The notes under the pieces were generated by a model. It was given only the letters and a program-made list of their open reading frames with translations, was not told where the DNA came from and ran no database searches. 9,431 nucleotides of DNA from an uncultured Acidimicrobiia bacterium (GTDB taxonomy: Bacteria; Actinomycetota; Acidimicrobiia; IMCC26256; CALEDW01), in NCBI GenBank assembly GCA_937949585.1, contig CALEDW010000136.1:1-9431 (forward strand), written 5' to 3'. The position numbers and the translations under genes were made by a program. The stretch's first letter is position 1. Every line of letters begins with the position of its first letter. Of this stretch, positions 1-5,844 are shown one piece after another.

Positions 1-1875
1 GCCGGCAACGCCGGTGACCCCACCCGGCTGTCGGCGCCGGGGTGCATCACCGCTGCGCTGAGCGTGGGGGCCACGACCCTCGGCGACGAGGTTGCGTCGT
101 TCTCCAACGGGGCTCCCGGCGCGCTCGACCTCGTGGCCCCCGGGGTCGGGATCACGGCGGCGGTGCCCGGCGGCACCCGCGCCCTCAGCGGCACGTCGAC
201 GGCCGCCCCCCACGTCACCGGGGGCATCGCCGTGCTGCGCCAGGCGAACCCGGCGGTGCCCCTCGACGCCCTGCTCACCTGGGTGCGGGCCACCGGACGC
301 CCGGTCACCGACCCCCGCACCGGCGCGGTCGTCCCCCGCATCTGCCTCGACGCCGCGCTCGGGCTCGGAGGCTGCCACCGACCCCCGAACGACGACCTCG
401 CCGCGGCGACGCCGCTGGTCGGCACCGTCGGCGTCGCCCACGGCGACACGCTCGGGGCCGGCCGTCGGCCCGGCGAACCGTGGCACGCCGGCGCACCCGG
501 CTGCTGCTCGATCTGGTACCGGTTCCGGGCGCCGACCACCGGGCTGCTCGACCTCGACCCGGACGGCTCGACGTTCGAGGTGGCGCTGGCCGTCTACGCG
601 GGAACCACGATGGCGACGCTGGTGCCGGTCGCGGCGAACGGCGACGCCGGTGACGGGCGGGCTTCGGCGCTGGTCGGCGTGCCCGTGGTCGAGGGCGTCG
701 ACTACTCGATCGCCGTCGACGGCCGCTCGGGAGCGAGCGGGCTGGTCGTGCTGCGCCACGCGTTCCGGCCTGCGGCAGGCGCCCGGCGGGCCCCGAGCAT
801 CTCGGGTGACGGGCGGATCGTCGCGTTCGTGTCCACGGACCCGGGCCTGGTCGCCGCCGACACGAACGGTGTGGCCGACGTGTTCCTCGCCGACCGCGCC
901 GCCGGGACCACCACCCGGATCAGCGTCCGCCCCGACGGCGGGCAGGCGAACGGCCCCTCGGGCGAACCATCGGTGTCCGGCAGCGGGCAGCGGGTGGCGT
1001 TCACCTCGACGGCCACGAACCTCGTGCCCGGCGACACGAACGGTGTGGCCGACGTGTTCCTCGCCGACCGCGCCGCCGGAACCACCACCCGGATCAGCGT
1101 CCGCCCCGACGGCGGGCAGGCGAACGGCCCCTCGGGCGAACCATCGCTGTCGGCCGACGGCACCACCGTCGCGTTCACCTCCGACGCCACGAACCTCGTG
1201 CCCGGCGACACGAACGGTGTGGCCGACGTGTTCCGCCGCCGTCCGGCCGACCGCCTCACCGAGCGCGTGAGCGTGACCGACGCCGGTGGACAGGCGAACG
1301 GATGGAGTCGCTCCCCGTCGATCTCGGGCGGCGGTGGCGTGATCGCGTTCGTGTCCGTGGCGGACAACCTCGCCGCCGGTGACACGAACGGCCTGCCCGA
1401 CGCGTTCGTACGGTTCGGCGGCCGCACGCGACGGGTGAGCACCGACGGGACGGGGCGGGGCGCCGACGGGCCGACCGACGCAGTGGCCCTCAGCGCCGAC
1501 CGTCGGTACGTGGCGTTCCGGGCCTCGGCACCCGGCCTCGCCGGCTCGGCTGTGGCGTCGGTGTACGTCCGCTTCGCCGTGGTACCCGAGGTCCGGGGCG
1601 CGAGCCCGCCGGGCCGCCCCGGGGCCCGCGGGACCGTCACGGTCACGGGGGCGGGCTTCCTCGCCGGTCCGGCCCCCGTCGTCGACCTCGGTCCGGGCGT
1701 CACGGTGGTGGGGGTGTCGGTGGCGTCGGCGACGACGCTGACCGTCGAGATCTCCGTGGCCGCCGGGGCCGCGCCCGGACCCCGCGACGTCGTGGTCCGC
1801 AACGTCGGCACCGGGCCCGGGCCCGACGCGGCGGGGGAGGGCCGCTGCAACGGCTGCTTCAGCGTGACCGGCTGA
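1..1875 (+). CDS. Secreted subtilisin-family (S8) serine protease with PPC-like domain, PD40 propeller and IPT/TIG end (5' truncated)
   Basis: The frame is open from base 1 to the TGA at 1873-1875, giving 624 visible residues; the N-terminus, signal peptide and catalytic Asp and His lie off the window. Visible residue 3 is the Asn of an AGN motif, the usual oxyanion-hole position of subtilases. GTSTAAPHV at about residues 64-72 carries the nucleophile Ser66 (bases 196-198), with Thr in place of the common Met. Residues 130-255 resemble a pre-peptidase C-terminal (PPC) domain: NDDLAAATPL, SIWYRF, a VYAG strand and YSIAVDG. Residues 263-525 hold five PD40/TolB-like repeats (PSxSxxGxxVAF, then DTNGVADVF). 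Residues 528-624 look like an IPT/TIG immunoglobulin-like fold (VTVTGAGF) ending in a CNGCF cysteine pair. The likely role is extracellular proteolysis or processing with binding by the accessory domains; the substrate is unknown. The 3' end overlaps the convergent GH36 gene by 17 bp. The family call is firm; domain borders are approximate. Confidence 0.9.
   Translation, partial: AGNAGDPTRLSAPGCITAALSVGATTLGDEVASFSNGAPGALDLVAPGVGITAAVPGGTRALSGTSTAAPHVTGGIAVLRQANPAVPLDALLTWVRATGRPVTDPRTGAVVPRICLDAALGLGGCHRPPNDDLAAATPLVGTVGVAHGDTLGAGRRPGEPWHAGAPGCCSIWYRFRAPTTGLLDLDPDGSTFEVALAVYAGTTMATLVPVAANGDAGDGRASALVGVPVVEGVDYSIAVDGRSGASGLVVLRHAFRPAAGARRAPSISGDGRIVAFVSTDPGLVAADTNGVADVFLADRAAGTTTRISVRPDGGQANGPSGEPSVSGSGQRVAFTSTATNLVPGDTNGVADVFLADRAAGTTTRISVRPDGGQANGPSGEPSLSADGTTVAFTSDATNLVPGDTNGVADVFRRRPADRLTERVSVTDAGGQANGWSRSPSISGGGGVIAFVSVADNLAAGDTNGLPDAFVRFGGRTRRVSTDGTGRGADGPTDAVALSADRRYVAFRASAPGLAGSAVASVYVRFAVVPEVRGASPPGRPGARGTVTVTGAGFLAGPAPVVDLGPGVTVVGVSVASATTLTVEISVAAGAAPGPRDVVVRNVGTGPGPDAAGEGRCNGCFSVTG
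858..1407 (+). repeat. In-frame 174-bp tandem repeat inside the protease propeller
   Basis: The segment 858-972 recurs at 1032-1146 (115 bp) with a single difference, G906 against A1080. The opening of the unit, coding for DTNGVADVF, recurs again from 1206 and in a diverged form at 1381-1407 (DTNGLPDAF). The spacing is 174 bp each time, exactly 58 codons, so each unit is one propeller blade. The near-identity of the first two copies, synonymous sites included, points to recent duplication or gene conversion of a blade, while the later copies have drifted. Confidence 0.9.
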
Positions 1876-3628
1876 GGTGCGACCGTCCGGTCGCCGGGTC
1901 GGTGCGCAGCTCGATCCCGTCGACGACGAACCGTTCCGGCTCCGGGTGCTCCATGAGATCGGGGGCGGCGGGTCCGTGCCCGGCCCGGGCGGCGGCGTCG
2001 GAGGCGGCCTGCAGCTCCAGCACCTCGTCCAGCAGGGACCGGGCGTCGGCACCGAGGAGGGCGAGGTCGTCGGAGACGAGCACCATCCCGCCCGACATCC
2101 CGACGGTGTGCGCCCAGGTGCGGACCTGGGCGGGTTCCAGCCGGGTGTCGGTGGTGCGCAGCATCACGCAGTCGGGGTCGTTGCACCACAGCCGGCGGTG
2201 CTGGAAGGCGCGGGCGAGCGTGTTGGCGTAGGCGTGCCGGGTGGCGGGTTGGATCCCCAGGTAGCCGGGCACCACCTCCTCCTCGGGGCGCAGCGACCAG
2301 ACCGGCGCGACGTCCTGGCCGATGCGGCAGCCGTCCACCACACCCACGACCGGCCCGAGCGGCACCCCGCAACCGAGCAGGAAGGTGTCGTCCCCGGCGC
2401 CGGCCCTGATCGCCTCGAAGCCGGCCCGCACCCGCTGGGCCGGGGTCCGGGTCGCGTCGGCCCAGATCCCGTCGACCGACGGCGCGAAGGTGAAGTCCAG
2501 CTTCAGGTAGCGCCAGCCCATCCCGGCGAGCTCGGCGGCGAGGTCGCGCAGGTGAGCGAGCACCTCGGGCCGGGTCGTGTCGAGCGCGTACATGAACCCG
2601 TCCCGCCCGCCGCCCCAGGCGGGGTTCCACCACACGAGCAGCGGCTCCCCGGACGGGTGCCGGGCCACCCAGTCGGGATGGGTCCCGACGAGCGGGCAGT
2701 CGGGGGCCACGAGGAACGGCGCCAGCCAGAGCCCGGGGGTGCACCCGGCGGCGGCGATGCGTCCCGGCAGCGACGCCAGCCCGGACGGGAACCGCTCGTT
2801 CGTGCGCAGCCAGTCACCGATCCCGGCCTGGTAGCCGTCGTCGAGCTGGAACAGCCGCAACGGCCAGTCGCCGGCCCGGGCGAGGTTCTCGAGCAGCGCC
2901 GCTTCGCCGATCCCCCCGAAGTACTGGTACCAGGAGCACCACCCCACCACCGGGTCGGCCCCGATGCGGGCGGCGGCCCGCCGACCCACCTCGTCGGCCC
3001 AGGTCGCCAGCAGCTCGTGGGGATCCCCGCCCTCGGCGACGATCACCGGGTGCAGCGCCAGGCTGCCCCCGGGATCGAGGCGCAGGTCGCCGAGGAACGC
3101 CTCGGCGACCAGCTCGGGTCCCCCGGCCCCGGCGCCCGGCGGGCGGAGGCGCAGGGTGCCGTCGTGGTCGGTGCCCCCGACGAAGCCGACGAGCACCGGC
3201 CCGCCGTCGCCGAGGGCGGGGGCCAGCAGCGTGACGCCCTCGCTGCGCAGTTCCCCGGGGAGGGCGGTCCGTTGGTCGGCGTGGTGCACCGCCTGGAGGA
3301 ACTCGAAACCGGCCCGCACCGACGGGTCCTCGTCGACCCCGAAGGTGGCGACCCCGCTCGGCGACCACGACTGGTACCCGTGTCGGAACATCCGCACCGG
3401 ACCGGCACCGAGGGCGGCAGGGCCCCAGACGAGCCCCACTCGGCGGAGGCGCACCGGGGCGGCCGAGTCGTTGGCAACGCTCCAGGTGAGGCGGCGCCCG
3501 GCGGGAGTTGCCGTCTCGTCCACCTGCACGGCCAGCGGCCCGACGCGCACCGCCCCGGGCCCGGGGAGCGAGGTCCGGTGACGCCGCCCGTCGAGCTCGA
3601 CCTCGAGCCACACCGGCGCGCCGAGCAC
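1859..3628 (-). CDS. GH36-family alpha-galactosidase (melibiase)-like glycoside hydrolase
   Basis: The gene encodes 589 residues from a GTG at 3628-3626. It probably hydrolyses terminal alpha-galactosides (or alpha-N-acetylgalactosaminides) in the cytoplasm, as no signal peptide is seen. Residues 1-210 form an N-terminal beta-rich domain containing RHGYQSWSPSG near 82-92. The TIM barrel starts at GWCSWYQYFGG (229-239), with LDDGYQ (262-267) as the usual minus-1 subsite aspartates. KLD at 376-378 provides the nucleophile Asp378, and CRIGQD (434-439) the acid/base Asp439, both in GH36 order. The C-terminal beta domain is very short, about 60 residues beyond the barrel, so the protein is shorter than classical enzymes of about 700 residues. 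The start has only a weak GGGG upstream and lies 51 bp after the LPxTG gene, so the two may be co-transcribed. Its last codons overlap the protease gene. No sugar transporter is adjacent. Substrate specificity is inferred; raffinose-synthase-like relatives share the motifs. Confidence 0.87.
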   Translation of the reverse strand: MLGAPVWLEVELDGRRHRTSLPGPGAVRVGPLAVQVDETATPAGRRLTWSVANDSAAPVRLRRVGLVWGPAALGAGPVRMFRHGYQSWSPSGVATFGVDEDPSVRAGFEFLQAVHHADQRTALPGELRSEGVTLLAPALGDGGPVLVGFVGGTDHDGTLRLRPPGAGAGGPELVAEAFLGDLRLDPGGSLALHPVIVAEGGDPHELLATWADEVGRRAAARIGADPVVGWCSWYQYFGGIGEAALLENLARAGDWPLRLFQLDDGYQAGIGDWLRTNERFPSGLASLPGRIAAAGCTPGLWLAPFLVAPDCPLVGTHPDWVARHPSGEPLLVWWNPAWGGGRDGFMYALDTTRPEVLAHLRDLAAELAGMGWRYLKLDFTFAPSVDGIWADATRTPAQRVRAGFEAIRAGAGDDTFLLGCGVPLGPVVGVVDGCRIGQDVAPVWSLRPEEEVVPGYLGIQPATRHAYANTLARAFQHRRLWCNDPDCVMLRTTDTRLEPAQVRTWAHTVGMSGGMVLVSDDLALLGADARSLLDEVLELQAASDAAARAGHGPAAPDLMEHPEPERFVVDGIELRTDPATGRSHLSRSR

Positions 3629-3679
3629 GGCCGCGAGCCCCGACGTCCCGGCGGATCGGGCCCGGGCCGGCCCCGGTCC

Positions 3680-4030
3680 TCAGTCCCCGGCGGGCCGCCG
3701 GGAGCGGGACCGGCGGATCAGGACCACACCCCCGGCCGTACCGACCAGCCCGACGGCGACGAGCCCGGCCACGTCGCCGCCGGTGATGGGCAGGTTCTGG
3801 CGCGGCGTCGGCGCCGGCGGTCGCGGCGACGGTCCGGTGACCGGCGTCGGAGGGGTGCCGCCGTCGGGGTAGTGGACCTGCGCGCCGGCCGGGCCGCCGA
3901 GCAGCGTCGCCGCTGCAACCGCCAGACCTGCCAGCACGCCCCGCGCCGCGACCCGGCGCGCGCCACCTCCTCCCCCGTTGCCGTCCCGGCCGTCCGGTCC
4001 TCCACCCGCGCGCCGCACCGATGCCCGCAT
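3680..4030 (-). CDS. Very small LPxTG cell-wall-anchored protein
   Basis: I chose the ATG at 4030-4028 (116 residues) because GGAGGGG sits just upstream; a GTG at 4045 would lengthen it by five residues but has no such signal. The features run in order: an Arg/Gly-rich n-region (1-30), a hydrophobic core (31-46), a likely signal-peptidase site after AGA (50/51), a Pro/Thr-rich stretch (59-77), the sortase motif LPITG (80-84), a hydrophobic helix (about 86-105) and a basic tail, RRSRSRR (106-112). This is a complete cell-wall sorting signal. Known sortases cut between Thr and Gly and join the Thr to the envelope, so the mature chain would be only about 33 residues (51-83), with no recognisable domain. 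No sortase gene is in the window. It lies upstream of the GH36 gene on the same strand. Its role is unknown; a wall-tethered spacer peptide or a truncated larger surface protein are both possible. Confidence 0.82.
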   Translation of the reverse strand: MRASVRRAGGGPDGRDGNGGGGGARRVAARGVLAGLAVAAATLLGGPAGAQVHYPDGGTPPTPVTGPSPRPPAPTPRQNLPITGGDVAGLVAVGLVGTAGGVVLIRRSRSRRPAGD

Positions 4031-4032
4031 CG

Positions 4033-4039
4033 CCCCTCC
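4033..4039 (-). promoter_or_regulatory. Shine-Dalgarno sequence of the LPxTG gene
   Basis: On the minus strand this reads GGAGGGG, with two bases between its end and the ATG at 4030 (five if only GGAG is counted). It is among the strongest ribosome-binding sites in the window and decides the start in favour of ATG 4030 over GTG 4045. Confidence 0.75.
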
Positions 4040-4099
4040 GTGCACCCGGCACCGGCCCGGCCGGTGCTCCGCCTCCCCGCTCGTCGGCGGGCCGCCGGG

Positions 4100-4105
4100 A
4101 TCATA
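4100..4105 (-). promoter_or_regulatory. Candidate -10 element for the LPxTG/GH36 transcript
   Basis: The minus strand reads TATGAT, one base from the TATAAT consensus, in a tract otherwise nearly free of A and T. It lies 69 bases before the ATG at 4030, so the leader would be about 60 nt. No convincing -35 hexamer is found 16-19 bp upstream, so this is a candidate only. Confidence 0.4.
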
Positions 4106-4165
4106 CCGACTCGCCGTTCGCGTCGGTGGGGACCGGGCCCGGGGGGTCGGGGACGGTCCCGCGAC

Positions 4166-4756
4166 TCACTCGACGACCCGCAGCGTGGCCGGGACGTCCA
4201 TCCGGCGGAGGCGGCGCACGAGCAGCAGCGGGGCGGCGGCCGGCACCCGGCCGGCCAGGATGCCGGCCACGGTGCCGGCCGTCCCGATGAGCAGGCTCTC
4301 GACCACCGCCAGCGCGAGCGCCACGGCGACCGGCACACCGAAGGCGAACATCGTGGCGTGCTCCCTTCGGCGCTCGTCGAGGGTGATGCCGGCCGAGTTG
4401 AACGCGATGAGCAGCGTCAGCACCAGCACCGCCCCCTGCACGATCACGAGCAGCCCGAGCACCCGGTCGAGTTCCCGGCGGATGTCGGCGGTGATTTGCG
4501 CCGCCGGCTCCACGGTCCCCACCCCGGCCCGTCCGAACAGGGCCCGCTGCACCCGCGCCGCCGGGACCCCGGCAGCGGGCTGCACGGCCGCGGCGTTGGC
4601 GATTCCTCCGAGGTTCATGATGCGGGCCGCGCCGGCGTCCATGAACGCCACGGGCCGCAGCGGCAGGTCGGTCACGCCCCGCAGGGTGACCGTGGTGGTG
4701 ACGAACCGGTACCCCGTCCCTTCCCGGAGCGGGTGGCGGAGGCGCAACGTCCCGCC
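4166..4756 (-). pseudogene. Remnant of an FtsX/MacB-type ABC transporter permease (C-terminal part with internal loss)
   Basis: The frame is open from 4804 down to the TGA at 4168-4166; the first possible start is a TTG at 4747, giving 193 residues. Numbered from it, residues 1-95 look like the end of the extracytoplasmic domain. Residues 95-117 form a membrane helix (LLVIVQGAVLVLTLLIAF). Residues 118-139 carry an FtsX-family signature (DERRREHATMFAFGVP), and about 140-166 form a second helix. The chain then passes straight to LLLVRRLRRMDVPATLRVVE. In intact permeases another helix lies between these parts, so a segment seems deleted. The N-terminal helix and most of the extracytoplasmic domain are also gone. 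It follows the ATPase fragment with a one-base frame shift at about 4750-4757. An intact short permease half is unlikely. Family assignment is fairly sure; the deletions are inferred from knowledge of the family. Confidence 0.75.
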
Positions 4757-4877
4757 CGACCCGGACGAGGCCGGCGGTGGGCACGTCGAGGGCCCCGACC
4801 AGGTTCAGGAGGGTGGTCTTGCCGCTGCCGGAGGGACCGAGCACCACCACGAGCTCGATGACCGGGCCGGCACGCAC
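4755..4877 (-). pseudogene. Remnant of an ABC transporter ATPase (Walker A region only)
   Basis: From a GTG at 4877-4875 the frame encodes VIEL then VVVLGPSGSGKTTLLNLVGAL and continues to about residue 41. GPSGSGKT (14-21, Lys20) is a Walker A loop, and LLNLVGALDVPTAG matches LolD/MacB-type exporter ATPases. Beyond this the frame turns into Pro/Arg/Gly-rich text with no Q-loop, signature motif (LSGGQ) or Walker B, so the enzyme cannot work. Only nine residues precede the Walker A strand, where these ATPases usually have about 35; VIEL looks like the family's opening joined directly to the later strand. A GAGG lies 8 bases before the GTG, suggesting the original start survives. The permease remnant follows on the same strand, as in an ATPase-permease operon. 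Confidence 0.72.
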
Positions 4878-4885
4878 CGCCGAAG

Positions 4886-4889
4886 CCTC
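4886..4889 (-). promoter_or_regulatory. Relic ribosome-binding site of the ABC ATPase remnant
   Basis: The minus strand reads GAGG, followed by 8 bases and then the GTG at 4877. This is normal spacing and supports that GTG as the former start codon of the ATPase gene. It is a short motif in a G-rich region, so chance is possible. Confidence 0.35.
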
Positions 4890-4941
4890 GCGCGCCGGCG
4901 GCGGTGCCGGGTCGTCGCGGGGCCGGCGGGACCCGGTCCTC

Positions 4942-4947
4942 TAACGT
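4942..4947 (+). promoter_or_regulatory. -10 element of a leaderless promoter for the WYL pair
   Basis: TAACGT fits the TANNNT -10 pattern common in actinobacteria. Exactly six bases (4948-4953) separate it from the GTG at 4954, which places the transcription start at or next to the first base of the start codon. No Shine-Dalgarno sequence precedes that GTG, as expected for a leaderless message. No clear -35 element is visible. Confidence 0.6.
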
Positions 4948-4953
4948 GGGGCC

Positions 4954-5844
4954 GTGACCCCGGGCCGCCGACCCGAGGAACGGATCCTCGCCCTCGCCGC
5001 CTACCTGCACACCCACCCCGGTGGCGTGACGAGGGCCGAGGTGGCCGAGGACGTGCCCGGCTACGACGGCGGGGACGAAGCCGTCCGGCGGATGCTGCAC
5101 CGGGACCTGGGCGACCTGCAGGAGGCGTTCGGGATCGAAGTGCTCTTCGACGAGCGAACCCAGCGGTACCGCCTCGCCCCCCCGTTCTTCACCCCGGCCG
5201 AGAGGGAGGCGCTGGTGGCGGCCGCCGCGCTCACCGCCGTGGAGGGACTCCCCACCGCCGACCCCGACCCGCTCGGCCTCGCCGTCGGCGACGAGCAGGC
5301 GCAGGTGTTCGTACAGGTGCACCGACACGTCCCCGCGCTGCGGGCCGCGATCGCCCGGCGTCGCCCGGTCCGTTTCACGTACCGGACGACGCCCCGCGAG
5401 GTGGAGCCGCTGGCGCTGGCCTCGGCCTGGGGGCGCTGGTACCTCATCGGCCGTCAACGTCCCGAGGCCGCGCTGCGGCGGTTTCGCCTCGATCGGATCG
5501 AGGGGGCGGTCGAGCCGCACGGCCCCGAGCAGGCCTTCGCCGTGCCCGACGACCTCGACGCCGCGGTGCACCGGGCCGTCGATCCCAACGTGTGGGGCGA
5601 CGACCCGCCGGTGGAGGCCGTGGTGGCCGTGGACCCCGACCACCTCGACCGGTTCCGACGCGAGTTCGCGGCCACGATCACCGGCGTGGACCCCGAGCGT
5701 CACGAGGTGACCCTCACCGTTCGCCACCGGGCGTCGTTCCCGGTGCGCCTGGCCGCGTACCGAGGCCATGCCCGTCTCGTCGCGCCGGGCGAGTTGGTCG
5801 ACGAGGTCCGCGACTGGTTGCTGAGCCTGGCGGGGCAACCCTGA
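4954..5844 (+). CDS. WYL-domain transcriptional regulator, PafB-like
   Basis: The gene encodes 296 residues from a GTG at 4954, placed by the leaderless-type -10 six bases upstream. Residues 8-60 are a winged helix-turn-helix of the PafB kind (VPGYDGGDEAVRRMLHRD at 34-51 is close to the family pattern). Residues 135-185 form the WYL domain, with WYL at 162-164 and RFRLDRI at 176-182; 220-292 is the C-terminal WCX-type extension. WYL domains bind nucleic acid or small ligands and switch the attached DNA-binding domain. In mycobacteria the PafB-PafC pair activates DNA-damage genes independently of LexA/RecA; whether this one does is unknown. It is slightly short for PafB (about 330). Its TGA overlaps the next gene's ATG by one base, so the two products are probably made together. 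No Pup or proteasome gene is visible nearby. Confidence 0.87.
   Translation: MTPGRRPEERILALAAYLHTHPGGVTRAEVAEDVPGYDGGDEAVRRMLHRDLGDLQEAFGIEVLFDERTQRYRLAPPFFTPAEREALVAAAALTAVEGLPTADPDPLGLAVGDEQAQVFVQVHRHVPALRAAIARRRPVRFTYRTTPREVEPLALASAWGRWYLIGRQRPEAALRRFRLDRIEGAVEPHGPEQAFAVPDDLDAAVHRAVDPNVWGDDPPVEAVVAVDPDHLDRFRREFAATITGVDPERHEVTLTVRHRASFPVRLAAYRGHARLVAPGELVDEVRDWLLSLAGQP

Noticed and set aside
858..1407. Regular direct repeats considered as a CRISPR-like array
   Set aside because: The period is exactly 58 codons, the repeats and the intervening sequence are in frame, and they encode propeller blades.
4046..4165. Possible small gene or RNA between the LPxTG gene and the permease remnant
   Set aside because: Apart from the TATGAT element I see no supported reading frame, no conserved RNA fold and no repeat.
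4101..4754. Continuation of the ABC ATPase frame as one 258-residue protein
   Set aside because: After about residue 42 the sequence has no Q-loop, LSGGQ or Walker B and becomes Arg/Gly/Ala-rich, while another frame shows clear permease homology. Only the first part is meaningful.
1877..4861. A 994-codon plus-strand open frame
   Set aside because: It is antisense to the GH36 and LPxTG genes, its translation is Pro/Gly/Arg/His-rich without domains, and the minus-strand frame shows catalytic motifs. It is a high-G+C shadow.
3978..5843. Long upstream extension of the PafC-like frame
   Set aside because: The extension is Arg/Pro-rich text lying over the LPxTG promoter region, the ABC remnant and the PafB-like gene; the real start is the ATG at 5844, coupled to the preceding stop.
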